From Thermoplasmata archaeon (GTDB taxonomy: Archaea > Thermoplasmatota > Thermoplasmata > Lutacidiplasmatales > UBA184): 41,167 bases of DNA. Below are positions 31,109-39,182 of the stretch, one piece after another; the stretch's first letter is position 1, and every line of letters starts with the position of its first letter. Under the pieces are notes generated by a model. It was given only the letters and a program-made list of their open reading frames with translations. It was not told where the DNA came from and made no database searches. A program made the translations under genes and the position numbers. Location of the stretch: NCBI GenBank assembly GCA_021802125.1, contig JAKAAX010000018.1, positions 1-41,167 of the forward strand. The letters run 5' to 3'.

Positions 31109-31953
31109 GCGTCGCCGACACCCTGCTGCTGGTCCTCTTCGTCATCATCTTCTCGCTGATCGCCCCGATTGGGTACCTGGCCTGGGTCCGCAAGACCGAG
31201 CGGTACAACACCGAGGCGTGGGGCCCTCTGCTGCGGGCCTTCGGCTACGGCGCGTTCATCGGGACCTTCATCTCGGCCATCCTGGAGGGGATCTTCCTCC
31301 TCGCTTACTCCAGCGTCATCCAGCCCGACCTCGGTCTTCCCGGGGGGGCCGACGCCACCCTGGTGATCCTGGCGGTGGTGGTCGCGCCGTTCATCGAGGA
31401 GGGGATGAAGGGGCTCGGGGTCTGGAACATGCGGGACCGGATCCGCTACGTCGCGGACGGGCTCGTCTTCGGTGCCGCGGTGGGCTTCGGCTTCTCCTTC
31501 GTCGAGAACATGCTCTACGGAGTGAGCGCCCTCAGCGCGGGGGGGTTCATGGCGCTCCTCGCGACCATCATCGTGCGGTCCATCTCCTCCAGCCTGCTCC
31601 ACGGCAGCGCGACGGCGATGACCGGGCTCGGCGTCGCGGAGAACCAGCTCCGAAAGGGGGTCGGCCACTCGCTCGCCGGCTACTACCTCCTCGCGGTGGC
31701 GATGCACGCCTCCTTCAACCTCCTCGCCTCGATCACCGTGGTCCTGCCCCTCCTGGGCGTGAACGTCCCCGCCCAGTACGAGAACACCCTGGTCATCGTC
31801 TCCCTGATGGCGGCGATCATCTACGCCTTCAGCGTGTTCAGCCACGTGAGGACCCGGATCACCGAGATGCAGTTCCAGGGCGTCGGACCGCTCGCGCACG
31901 CCCCGAAGGGCTACGCCTACCTCACCCAGGGGACGCCCGCCCGACGGCGTTGA
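31105..31953 (+). CDS. PrsW-family intramembrane metalloprotease-like protein
   Basis: 282 residues with seven or eight hydrophobic helices. The family motifs are present inside helices: APFIEEGMKGLGVW (Glu-Glu-x-x-Lys), GFGFSFVENMLYG, SLLHGSATAMTG and AVAMHASFNLLAS, supplying Glu and His residues thought to bind the metal. Bacterial PrsW cleaves a membrane-anchored anti-sigma factor; archaeal members have unknown substrates. Its ATG overlaps the dehydrogenase stop (ATGA), so the two are co-translated, although no biochemical link is obvious. The C-terminus after the last helix is short and basic. Confidence 0.85.
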   Translation: MSVADTLLLVLFVIIFSLIAPIGYLAWVRKTERYNTEAWGPLLRAFGYGAFIGTFISAILEGIFLLAYSSVIQPDLGLPGGADATLVILAVVVAPFIEEGMKGLGVWNMRDRIRYVADGLVFGAAVGFGFSFVENMLYGVSALSAGGFMALLATIIVRSISSSLLHGSATAMTGLGVAENQLRKGVGHSLAGYYLLAVAMHASFNLLASITVVLPLLGVNVPAQYENTLVIVSLMAAIIYAFSVFSHVRTRITEMQFQGVGPLAHAPKGYAYLTQGTPARRR

Positions 31954-31987
31954 GGCGCCCGAGCGCCGCCGGCTGCCGTCCAGGGCT

Positions 31988-32413
31988 TCAGGGCGGAGGG
32001 GCCGCCGATTTGGTGGAGGAGCCGGCGCGGTGGCCCTCCTCCCGGTGGCTCCACTGGTCGGCCGTGATCTTCTGGTAGAGCTCCCCCGCCTCGTCCCTCG
32101 AGGGAGGGGGCGGCGGGTGGGCGGCCGATCCGATCGAGGTCTTGCGGAGCAGCCAGTAGTGGATGCGCCAGGTCTTCCCCTTCGCGACGAGCGCGTCCTC
32201 CTCCTCGCTCGTGAGCAGCCCCTCCTCCTCGAGGGCGTAGAACGTGTCGCGGTCCTCGTTCGAGAGGACGTTGTCCAGGACCATCTCCTCCGGGCCGAAG
32301 TAGTTCAACACCTGCGTGGCGACGGCCTCGGCCCGGTCCCCCGGGATCTTGCCGTGAGCCACCAGGGTGTTCCGGATCGCCTCGGTGAGCTCCTCTACCG
32401 TGACGACGACCAC
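31988..32413 (-). CDS. DUF6015-like archaeal protein
   Basis: 141 residues. VEELTEAIRNTLVAHGKI, VLNYFGPEEMVLDNVLSNED, RDTFYALEEEGLLTSEEE and GKTWRIHYW match my memory of DUF6015, a family of Thermoplasmata-type archaea with no known function. The first 95 residues are helical and acidic; the rest (PPPPPSRDEAGELYQKI...) is a proline-rich, probably flexible tail. The GTG start lies 25 nt from a T-rich box, implying a leaderless message. It is transcribed toward the PrsW-like gene and away from pus10. Confidence 0.7.
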   Translation of the reverse strand: MVVVTVEELTEAIRNTLVAHGKIPGDRAEAVATQVLNYFGPEEMVLDNVLSNEDRDTFYALEEEGLLTSEEEDALVAKGKTWRIHYWLLRKTSIGSAAHPPPPPSRDEAGELYQKITADQWSHREEGHRAGSSTKSAAPPP

Positions 32414-32434
32414 GCGCGACGCATCGGGAGCGGG

Positions 32435-32442
32435 CTAAAAAA
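32435..32442 (-). promoter_or_regulatory. TATA-like box for the DUF6015-like gene
   Basis: TTTTTTAG on the minus strand, centre 25-26 nt from GTG 32413. Confidence 0.5.
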
Positions 32443-32540
32443 GGCGCACTGCGCTGGATGGCCCGTCCGTTCCGGAGCCGGTCTGGCCCCGCGGCGCCCA
32501 CCCCGGGGGCCCGGCATCGGCCGGCGCGGACCTCGGCAAT

Positions 32541-32548
32541 CTTCTATG
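32541..32548 (+). promoter_or_regulatory. TATA-like box for pus10
   Basis: CTTCTATG, centre about 25 nt from GTG 32569. It marks the start of the pus10 - L21e - rpoF - DUF655 - ksgA run. Confidence 0.45.
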
Positions 32549-32568
32549 CCTCAGCCGGTGGGGCGGCC

Positions 32569-33837
32569 GTGGACGTCACGACGACCGACGGGGCACCCCT
32601 GCCCTTGGACGATGCGGCCCGGGCGGTCGCGAAGGCCCTCTTCCTCCGCCCCGAGCCGCTCTGTCCGGAGTGCCGGGGACGGGTCCTGGGTCGGTTGGGT
32701 CACGGGTTCACCAACCCTGAGCGCGCCCGACTCGCGGCCCAGGCCCTGGGCCTGGAGCCTCCGCTCCCTCTCGATCCTCCGGACCGGTGCGAGGTCTGCG
32801 CGGGGGCGTTCTCCCGCATCCCCAAGTGGGTCGAGCGCTGCCTGAACTCGGCCGAAGGGTGGGAGTGGTCGAGCTTCCGCTGCGGTTCGCGCTTCGACCC
32901 GGAGCGGCTCGCCCGGGAAGAGGCCCTCTGGGTCGATGTCGGGAGCGCCTGGGGCGAGAGCCTCCGCGCCGCGTTCAACCGGGAGCTGGGAAAGGCGATC
33001 TCGGCGGCCACGGGGAAGCGGGGGGACGTCGACCCTCCCGACCTGGTCTTCCTGGCTGACGTCCCGGTGGGGCTCGCTTCGATCACCGTCTCGCCCATCT
33101 TCTTCTATGGTAGGTACCGGAAGCTGGACCGGACCCTACCCCAGACGCGGTGGCCCTGCCGCAGCTGCCGAGGCAAGGGGTGCTCCCGCTGCGGGGGGAC
33201 CGGCAAGATGTACGCCGAGAGCGTCGAGGAGGTCGTGGGGGGGCCCCTGCTCGCCCTCTCGGGGGGGTCCTCGCACGCCTTCCACGGTATGGGTCGGGAG
33301 GACATCGACGCGCGGATGCTGGGACGGGGACGGCCCTTCGTCCTGGAGGTCTCGCGCCCCAAGAGAAGGGGCCTGCCGATGGAGGAGGCCCTGCGGGCCA
33401 TCTCCGAGAAGGGGGTCGGCCGGGTGGAGGTCCAGGACCTGCGTCCCTGCGAGGGCAGCGAGGTCGAGAGGGTCAAGGCCGCGCGGCCGGAGAAGACCTA
33501 CCGGGTGGTCATCGCCCCCGCGTTCCCCGAGGCCAAGCTTAATGAAGTACGAACCGTGGTCGAAAACCACCCGTTGGAGCAACGGACCCCGACGCGCGTC
33601 GCGCATCGTCGGGCAGACCTCCGTAGGCTCCGTACGGTCAAGAGCGTGAGGTTCGTGGCGTCCGACGCGGAGAGCTCCACCCTGGAGGTCCGGGCCGAGG
33701 CGGGGACGTACATCAAGGAATTCGTGGAGGGTGACGGCGGCCGGACGCAGCCGAACCTGGCCGCGCTCCTCGGTACACCCCTCAAGGTCCGCGCGCTCGA
33801 TGTGCTCGAGGTCCACGACGGACCGGAGGTGGCCTGA
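32569..33837 (+). CDS. pus10: tRNA pseudouridine synthase Pus10
   Basis: 422 residues. Converts uridine 54 (and 55 in many archaea) of tRNA to pseudouridine. The N-terminal accessory domain has zinc-ligand pairs CPEC and CEVC; a further CRSC...CSRCGGTG knuckle lies near residues 198-213. The catalytic block GREDIDARMLGRGRPFVLEV (about 241-260) contains the active-site Asp. The C-terminal synthase core shows QRTPTRVAHRRADL and EAGTYIKEFVEGDGGRTQPN. The GTG start follows a TATA-like box by 25 nt. Its stop abuts the L21e ATG, which fits a translation-related operon. Confidence 0.93.
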   Translation: MDVTTTDGAPLPLDDAARAVAKALFLRPEPLCPECRGRVLGRLGHGFTNPERARLAAQALGLEPPLPLDPPDRCEVCAGAFSRIPKWVERCLNSAEGWEWSSFRCGSRFDPERLAREEALWVDVGSAWGESLRAAFNRELGKAISAATGKRGDVDPPDLVFLADVPVGLASITVSPIFFYGRYRKLDRTLPQTRWPCRSCRGKGCSRCGGTGKMYAESVEEVVGGPLLALSGGSSHAFHGMGREDIDARMLGRGRPFVLEVSRPKRRGLPMEEALRAISEKGVGRVEVQDLRPCEGSEVERVKAARPEKTYRVVIAPAFPEAKLNEVRTVVENHPLEQRTPTRVAHRRADLRRLRTVKSVRFVASDAESSTLEVRAEAGTYIKEFVEGDGGRTQPNLAALLGTPLKVRALDVLEVHDGPEVA

Positions 33838-34137
33838 ATGGTGAAGAGCTCGAAGGGGTTCCGCTCGAGGACCCGCGGCGCACTGACGAAGGAGGTCCGC
33901 GAGAGGGGCCTGCCGGCGCCCACCCGCTACATGGCCGTCTTCGAGCCCGGCAGCAAGGTCCTGGTCCGCCTGGAACCCTCCGACCCCCACGGCATGCCTC
34001 ACCCCCGCTACCAGGGGAAGGTCTGCACCGTGATCGCCCGACGCGGCCGGAGCTACGAGATCGAGTTCCTGGACGGCGGGAAGCGCAAGGTGCTCATCTC
34101 CAACCCGGTCCATCTGGTCCCGATGGGGGTCGCATGA
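33838..34137 (+). CDS. rpl21e: Large ribosomal subunit protein eL21
   Basis: 99 residues, the archaeal size. The family opening SSKGFRSRTRGALTK and the SH3-like barrel with VLVRLEPSDPHGMPHPRYQGK, then KVCTVIARRGRSYEIEFLDG and LISNPVHLVP are all clear. Binds 23S rRNA in the 50S subunit. The ATG directly follows the pus10 stop, and its own stop overlaps rpoF by ATGA. The order L21e - rpoF - DUF655 - ksgA is a conserved euryarchaeal arrangement. Confidence 0.96.
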   Translation: MVKSSKGFRSRTRGALTKEVRERGLPAPTRYMAVFEPGSKVLVRLEPSDPHGMPHPRYQGKVCTVIARRGRSYEIEFLDGGKRKVLISNPVHLVPMGVA

Positions 34138-34448
34138 CCGAGACCATCCCGCTCGCGCGCGTGAAGGACCTGCTCTCCGAGGAAGCGGCCAAGCGGACGC
34201 TCTCCCGGGAGGCGCAGCTCGCCCTCGCCCACGCGGAGGGCTCCATCAAGCTCACGACCAAGGACACCGACACCATCCTGGGCGAGCTCCGGGCCCTTCC
34301 CTACCTCGACACCGTCCTGGCGACCAAGATCGCCGACATCCTCCCCCAGTGGCCGGAAGAGGTCCGGCTGCTGGCGTCGAAGGACCGCACGCTGCTCGAC
34401 GAGGAGCAGGTGAAAGCGATCCTCGAACTGACCGCCAAGTTCCGATGA
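34134..34448 (+). CDS. rpoF: DNA-directed RNA polymerase subunit Rpo4 (RpoF)
   Basis: 104 residues. Rpb4 homologue; with Rpo7 it forms the polymerase stalk. The helical pattern PLARVKDLLSEEAAKRTLSR, QLALAHAEGSIKL and the HRDC-like C-terminal part with LATKIADILPQWPEEVRLLA, LLDEEQVKAILELTAKFR is typical. ATGA overlap with L21e upstream; the DUF655 gene follows 15 nt later. Confidence 0.9.
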   Translation: MTETIPLARVKDLLSEEAAKRTLSREAQLALAHAEGSIKLTTKDTDTILGELRALPYLDTVLATKIADILPQWPEEVRLLASKDRTLLDEEQVKAILELTAKFR

Positions 34449-34463
34449 TCCACGGAGGTTGCC

Positions 34464-35018
34464 GTGGAGCGATACGCCTGGGTCCTCGACCTTCTCCCTT
34501 CCGGCCGGTCCACGGACCGAGGGCCGCACAAGGAGGCCATCGCGATCGCCGTGGGCCAGGAGGAGCTCAAGCTGCTCGAGATCGTGCTCCGGTCCGCCGC
34601 TCCCCTCCCCCCGCTCACCCGTCTCTCCCTGGTCCCCCCCGAGGGCTCCCAGGTCCCCCCGATGCCCGTGGACCACGTCCGCCGGCGCATCGGGTTCTCT
34701 GAGCTCACTACCGCCGCCCGGGCCGAGCTCCCCCACGCCCTGGAGGAGATCGTGAAGGCCTCGCCCGAGCGCTTCCTGCGCGTCTACAACGAGGCCCCGT
34801 CGATCTCCCGTCGGTTCCACATGCTGGAGCTCCTCCCCGGCATCGGGAAGAAGACCATGTGGGAGGTCATCGAGGAGCGGAAGAAGAAGCCCTTCGCGAG
34901 CTTCGAGGATATCGAGACCCGCACCCGTCTCAAGACCCCCATCCTGTCGATCGTCGGCCGGATCGAGAAGGAGCTCTCCGGTGAAGAGGAGAAGTACCGG
35001 CTCTTCGTCCCGCGCTGA
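34464..35018 (+). CDS. DUF655 protein with helix-hairpin-helix
   Basis: 184 residues from GTG, preceded by GGAGG about 6 nt upstream. The N-terminal part (ERYAWVLDLLPSGRSTDRGP, then ELKLLEIVL) is an OB-like fold, and the C-terminal part has the helix-hairpin-helix LPGIGKKTMWEVIEERKKKP followed by FASFEDIETR. DUF655 proteins are archaeal, probably nucleic-acid binding, and constantly sit between rpoF and ksgA, which suggests a role in transcription, RNA handling or ribosome assembly. No catalytic residues are identifiable. Confidence 0.9.
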   Translation: MERYAWVLDLLPSGRSTDRGPHKEAIAIAVGQEELKLLEIVLRSAAPLPPLTRLSLVPPEGSQVPPMPVDHVRRRIGFSELTTAARAELPHALEEIVKASPERFLRVYNEAPSISRRFHMLELLPGIGKKTMWEVIEERKKKPFASFEDIETRTRLKTPILSIVGRIEKELSGEEEKYRLFVPR

Positions 35019-35058
35019 GGGGCGAACGCGTCCCGGCCCCCGGGCCCGCCCTCTGCGT

Positions 35059-35937
35059 GTGAACGGGATCGCCCCCTCCACCCCGGAGGAGATCGCGCGC
35101 GTCCTGGAGCTCGTGGGCATCGAGCCCTCCCGCAGCCTCGGCCAGAGCTTCCTCGTCGACGGGGGGGTCGCGGACCGGGAAGCTGCGCTGCTGGACGTCC
35201 CCCCCGGGACCCCCGTCGTGGAGGTGGGGGGAGGGTTGGGCCAGCTCACCCGCGCCCTCGTCGACCGCGGCTTCCAGCTGACCGTGATCGAGCGCGAGCC
35301 GCGGCTCGCGAGCTATCTCGCGGTCAACTTCGGGGAGAGGGTGCACGTGGTGGAGGGCGACGCCCGCACCGTGGCCCTTCCCCCCGTCAAGGTCTTCGCG
35401 GGGAACCTGCCCTTCTCCGCCGCCCACGAGATCCTGCTCCGCCTGGTCGAGCACGGCATGGAGCACGGCGCCTTCCTGCTCCAGAAGGAGGTGGCCGAGC
35501 GGCTCACCTCCTCCGCCGGCTCGAGGAGCTACGGCCGGCCCACCGTCATCTTCCGGACCTGGGGGGTCTTCCTCTCGGCGGGGAAGGTCCCCTCGGAGGC
35601 CTTCCACCCCCGCCCTGCGGTGGAGGGGGCCCTGGTGGTCTGGCGCCGCGACCCGATCGACCCGCCGCTGAAGGACGCCCGCCAGCTCGAGCGCGTGCTC
35701 GACGCCGCGTTCGCCCAGAGGAGGAAGGTCCTCGGGAACGTCCTCCCGTCGGCCCTCAGCCGGCAGTTCGGGGTGCCCCAGGACCGTGTGGACGGACTGC
35801 TGGCCAGGGCCGGATGGCCCACGGACTGGGCCCGTCGCCGGGCGGAGGAGGTCCGCCCGGAGGAGTACGTCGCCCTCGCGAACCTCCTGCCCGCCTCGGG
35901 GGGCGCGACCCGTTCCGAGCGGGGCTCCGAGCACTGA
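35059..35937 (+). CDS. rsmA: 16S rRNA dimethyladenosine transferase KsgA/RsmA
   Basis: 292 residues. Dimethylates the two adjacent adenosines in helix 45 of 16S rRNA during small-subunit maturation. The SAM site is VVEVGGGLGQLTRALV (motif I) with the acidic VIEREPRL and VVEGDARTV; NLPFSAAHEILLRLV is the catalytic NLPY-type motif IV. EAFHPRPAVEGALVVW and RRKVLGNVLP mark the C-terminal half. Starts are ambiguous: GTG 35059 begins near the family's usual N-terminus, while GTG 34981 would overlap DUF655 by 38 nt and add arginine-rich residues. It is probably the last gene of the run. Confidence 0.92.
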   Translation: MNGIAPSTPEEIARVLELVGIEPSRSLGQSFLVDGGVADREAALLDVPPGTPVVEVGGGLGQLTRALVDRGFQLTVIEREPRLASYLAVNFGERVHVVEGDARTVALPPVKVFAGNLPFSAAHEILLRLVEHGMEHGAFLLQKEVAERLTSSAGSRSYGRPTVIFRTWGVFLSAGKVPSEAFHPRPAVEGALVVWRRDPIDPPLKDARQLERVLDAAFAQRRKVLGNVLPSALSRQFGVPQDRVDGLLARAGWPTDWARRRAEEVRPEEYVALANLLPASGGATRSERGSEH

Positions 35938-36005
35938 CCGCAGCGGCCCCGGACCCTCGAAGGGGGTCTCGAGCGCCGGAGGCATGCTAGGCCGACGCAA
36001 ACTGG

Positions 36006-36013
36006 GAAATACC
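36006..36013 (+). promoter_or_regulatory. TATA-like box for the aminotransferase gene
   Basis: GAAATACC, about 35 nt before the ATG, giving an expected leader of about 10 nt. Confidence 0.45.
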
Positions 36014-36044
36014 GTCCCGGCGTGGGGGACCCCGAGAGAGACCC

Positions 36045-36965
36045 ATGCAGCCGGGCATCGTGTACGTGGATGGAAAGTGGTACCCTCCGGAGCGCGCGAA
36101 GGTCTCGGTCTTTGACCACGGTCTTCTCTACGGAGACGGGGTCTTCGAGGGGATCCGGTTCTACAACGGACGGGTGTTCAAGCTCGACCGCCACGTCGAC
36201 CGGATGTTCGAGTCCGCCCGGATGATCGGGCTCACCCCGTCGGTCACGAAGGAGGAGTTCCGCGACATCATCCTGCAGACCTGCCAGAAGAGCGGGCTCA
36301 CGGACGGCTACCTTCGACCCCTCTTCACCCGCGGGGAGGGCGACCTGGGCCTCGACCCGAGGAAGGCCAAGCGCACCAGCCTCGTCGTCATCTGCTCGAC
36401 CATCTCGCTCTACGGTGACAAGCACCGCACCGGACTGTCGGCCATCGTGGCCTCCGTCCGGCGTCCCCCCCGGATCTGCCTCAACCCGAACGTGAAGTCG
36501 CTCAACTACCTCAACAACATCCTCGCGAAGATGGAGGCCAACGAGAAGGGGGCCGACGAGGCCCTCATGCTCGACCTCGAGGGGAACGTGGCGGAGATGA
36601 GCGCCGACAACATCTTCGTCGTGAAGGGCCACACCGTCTACACGCCCCAGACCTCCAACTGCCTGGTCGGGATCACCCGGGAGACGATCCTGGAGCTGTG
36701 CGAGGGGCGCTACCCCGTCCGCACGGAGATGTTCAAGTTGGACTTCGTCCTCCAGGCGGACGAGGTCTTCCTCACGGGGACCGGCGGCGAGGTCGCACCG
36801 GTGACCTCGATCGAGGGGCACCCCATCGGCAGCGGGAAGCCGGGGCCGGTCACCCAGGAGCTCCAGCAGCGCTACTTCGATCTCGTCCGGAGCACGGGGA
36901 CGCCCATCCCCACCGGGAGCGGCAGCGGCTCGGCCACCACCGACGCCGCGTCCTCCACCGCGTGA
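36045..36965 (+). CDS. ilvE: Branched-chain amino-acid aminotransferase (class IV)
   Basis: 306 residues. PLP enzyme that transfers the amino group between glutamate and the oxo acids of Val, Leu and Ile. YVDGKWYPPERAKVSVFDHG and LLYGDGVFEGIRFY form the conserved opening; RPLFTRGEGDLGLDP follows; the PLP lysine lies in NPNVKSLNYLNNILAK (about residue 151); EALMLDLEGNVAEMSADNIF and VFLTGTGGEVAPVTSIEG carry the phosphate- and substrate-binding loops. The last 20 residues (GSGSGSATTDAASSTA) are a disordered tail. ATG 36045 fits the TATA box. Monocistronic. Confidence 0.92.
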   Translation: MQPGIVYVDGKWYPPERAKVSVFDHGLLYGDGVFEGIRFYNGRVFKLDRHVDRMFESARMIGLTPSVTKEEFRDIILQTCQKSGLTDGYLRPLFTRGEGDLGLDPRKAKRTSLVVICSTISLYGDKHRTGLSAIVASVRRPPRICLNPNVKSLNYLNNILAKMEANEKGADEALMLDLEGNVAEMSADNIFVVKGHTVYTPQTSNCLVGITRETILELCEGRYPVRTEMFKLDFVLQADEVFLTGTGGEVAPVTSIEGHPIGSGKPGPVTQELQQRYFDLVRSTGTPIPTGSGSGSATTDAASSTA

Positions 36966-37016
36966 ACCGTCGCGGAGCCTCGCGCCTCCCCCCGCACCCC
37001 CGCCCCCCCCGGTCAC

Positions 37017-37040
37017 AACGCCGGCCCTAGCGCCGGCGTT
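37017..37040 (+). other. Inverted repeat after the aminotransferase gene
   Basis: AACGCCGGC, 6-nt loop, GCCGGCGTT: a perfect 9-bp stem in the gap between ilvE and the wtp operon. It is not followed by a T run, so a termination role is only possible. Confidence 0.4.
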
Positions 37041-37113
37041 CGACGCCCGGCCAGAATCACGCCCGGTGCCCGAGATGGATGGGGCGCGGCATGAACCCGA
37101 GGCCCTTGGCAAC

Positions 37114-37121
37114 GCTTAAGC
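37114..37121 (+). promoter_or_regulatory. TATA-like box of the wtp operon
   Basis: GCTTAAGC, centre about 26 nt from ATG 37144, directly abutting the palindrome below. Confidence 0.5.
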
Positions 37122-37143
37122 GATGTGGGAATTCCCCACATCG
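37121..37143 (+). promoter_or_regulatory. Palindromic operator at the wtp promoter
   Basis: Arms CGATGTGGG and CCCACATCG flank a 5-nt centre AATTC. The dyad begins right after the TATA box and ends at the base before the wtpA ATG, so a bound regulator would block transcription start. The ModE-like protein encoded at the end of the operon is the obvious candidate (inference). Confidence 0.65.
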
Positions 37144-38229
37144 ATGCTCCCGAAGATCCGGGCCGTCTGGGCGCTGCTCCTCGCCGTCCTCTGCGGTCTC
37201 GCGGGAGCGGTAGGTGGCTACCTCCTCCACGGAGCGACGGGGGGCGCGGCGAACTCCCAGGGGTCCACCATCACCAACCAGACGCTCTCCATCACCGCCG
37301 CGGGGACGCTCGGGGTGGTCTTCCCGCAGGCCGCCCGGGCCCTGGCGAACCTGACCCCGGGCATCCAGGTGCCTCTCGCCGCGGAACATTTCCAGGGCTC
37401 CGTCGCCGCGCTCAGCGCGGTGGAGCAGCCCGGGGTGTACTACGACGTCGCCTCCTCGGCCGACTTCCGGCTCGTCCACGCGATGCTGGAGCCCACCTAC
37501 GCCTCGTGGGAGGTGCTCTACGGGACCCAGCCGGAGGTCCTTGCCTACGACCCGAGCGCGAGCGCGCTCGCCGGCATCTCCGCCACCAACTGGGCCTGGA
37601 AGATCACCGCCCCGGGGATCTTGCTGGGGGTCGCGAACCAGTCCACGGACCCCAACGGGTACAACGGGATCTTCACGCTGGAGCTCCAGGGGCTCTTCGC
37701 GAACGGCTCGCTCTCGACCGTCTACCAGCACTTCTACTCGAACCCTCCCGGGAGCTACGCGCAGCCCAACCCGTCCACCACCCGCGTCGAGCCGGAGGCG
37801 AACGCGGCGACCCTCCTCTCGACGCACGTGGTGCAGGCGTTCATCATCTACCGCAGCTACGCCATCCAGCACCACCTCTCCTACGTCGACCTGGACCCTC
37901 ACGTGAACCTGGGGAACCTCTCCACGTCGATGATCCAGTACTACGCGCAGGCGACGACCGAGGTCCTGAACGGCGGTGGACCGTCGACGTCGCTCGTGAC
38001 CGGGGCCCCGGTCGCGTTCTCGGCGACGGTCCCCCTGAGCGCGACGAACGCGACGCTCGGGGACCTCTTCGTCCACTTCCTGGTCTCCCCGCAGGGGACG
38101 GCCCTCCTCTCCGAGGACGGGTTCACGCCCATCGTGCCGGCCTACGCCGACAACCCCTCGGCCCTGCCTCCGATGCTGGGCCCGATGGTCGAGCCCCTCC
38201 CCTCCACCCTCCAGGCGCTGCTCAGCTGA
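37144..38229 (+). CDS. wtpA: Tungstate/molybdate ABC transporter, substrate-binding protein
   Basis: 361 residues. Signal/anchor segment at residues about 5-32 (AVWALLLAVLCGLAGAVGGY). The mature protein has LSITAAGTLGVVFPQAARAL at the oxyanion-binding opening, QPGVYYDVASSADFRLV, SWEVLYGTQPEVLAYDPSAS and the hinge-side motif NQSTDPNGYNGI that parallels the DPxxDPCGYR motif of WtpA. The C-terminal part reads TVPLSATNATLGDLFVHFL and PIVPAYADNPS. Captures tungstate or molybdate outside the membrane. ATG 37144 fits the TATA box; an in-frame ATG at 37123 lies inside the palindrome and is unlikely. First gene of wtpABC-regulator. Confidence 0.85.
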   Translation: MLPKIRAVWALLLAVLCGLAGAVGGYLLHGATGGAANSQGSTITNQTLSITAAGTLGVVFPQAARALANLTPGIQVPLAAEHFQGSVAALSAVEQPGVYYDVASSADFRLVHAMLEPTYASWEVLYGTQPEVLAYDPSASALAGISATNWAWKITAPGILLGVANQSTDPNGYNGIFTLELQGLFANGSLSTVYQHFYSNPPGSYAQPNPSTTRVEPEANAATLLSTHVVQAFIIYRSYAIQHHLSYVDLDPHVNLGNLSTSMIQYYAQATTEVLNGGGPSTSLVTGAPVAFSATVPLSATNATLGDLFVHFLVSPQGTALLSEDGFTPIVPAYADNPSALPPMLGPMVEPLPSTLQALLS

Positions 38230-38261
38230 CCGCGTCTCCCGGGTCGGCGGGGTGGGACGGA

Positions 38262-39182
38262 ATGACGGAGAGCGCGGCCGTTGCGGGGGCCGCCCTTCCC
38301 CATCGTCCCCTCCCGCCACCTCCTAGAGAGACTTTACGCGGGGGCTGGATGGCCCGGGTCCCCTCGGTCGTGCTGGCGCTGCTCTCGGCTTCGCTCCTCG
38401 CGCTCTTCGTCCTCCCCATCGTGGCGATCGCGACCTACGTCCCGTTCTCCCAGATCCTGGCGGTGGCCTCGGACCCGGCCGTCGAGGCGTCGCTCGAGTT
38501 CACCCTCCTCGCCTCCGGCATCGCGCTCGCGCTCGCGGTCTTCCTGGGGGTCCCGCTCGGCTACGTCCTCGCGAGGCGGAGGTTCCCCGGCCATGCGCTC
38601 GTCGAGTCGGTGGTGACGCTCCCGGTGGTCCTCCCGCACCTGGTCGCGGGCCTGGCCCTCCTCTTCCTCTTCGCCCCCGAGGCCCCCCTGGGCGCGTTGG
38701 CCGACCGGATGGGATTCCCCGTCGTGTCCACCATCTGGGGCGTGGTCCTCGTGATGGCCTACGTCGGAGGCGCCTACACGGTGCTGGCCACGGCCGAGGC
38801 CTTCCGCGCGATCGACCCCGAGCTCCTCGAGACCGCCCGGACGCTGGGGGCGTCCAGGGGCGACGTGTTCCTTTCGGTGACCTTCCCCCTCGCCTTCCGG
38901 GGCATCCTGACCGGCGCCCTGCTCACCTGGGCCCGGTCGGTGAGCGAGATCGGCGGCCTTCTCATCCTGGCCTACACCGTCGTGCCGAGCCCGCCGTACA
39001 ATGGACCGGTGACCCAGCCCATTACCGTGTACGTGTACAACCTGTACGCCCTGGGTGACACGAGCGCCGCCCTCGCGGTCTCCAGCCTGCTCATCCTCGT
39101 CTCCTTCGCCTTGTTCCTGGCCGTGCGGCTGCTCGAGGCCCGGGGCCGCATGCCCTGGCGCGGGAGGGTGCTCGTGCCATGA
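38262..39182 (+). CDS. wtpB: Tungstate/molybdate ABC transporter, permease
   Basis: 306 residues with about six membrane helices after a Pro-rich N-terminal tail of about 30 residues. The helices include VVLALLSASLLALFVLPIVA, TLLASGIALALAVFLGVPLG and the binding-protein-dependent transport signature EAFRAIDPELLETARTLGAS followed by RGDVFLSVTFPLA (the EAA loop that contacts the ATPase). ATG 38262 begins 32 nt after wtpA; an internal ATG about 30 residues later just before the first helix is an alternative. Its stop overlaps wtpC by ATGA, so the subunits are co-translated. Confidence 0.9.
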   Translation: MTESAAVAGAALPHRPLPPPPRETLRGGWMARVPSVVLALLSASLLALFVLPIVAIATYVPFSQILAVASDPAVEASLEFTLLASGIALALAVFLGVPLGYVLARRRFPGHALVESVVTLPVVLPHLVAGLALLFLFAPEAPLGALADRMGFPVVSTIWGVVLVMAYVGGAYTVLATAEAFRAIDPELLETARTLGASRGDVFLSVTFPLAFRGILTGALLTWARSVSEIGGLLILAYTVVPSPPYNGPVTQPITVYVYNLYALGDTSAALAVSSLLILVSFALFLAVRLLEARGRMPWRGRVLVP

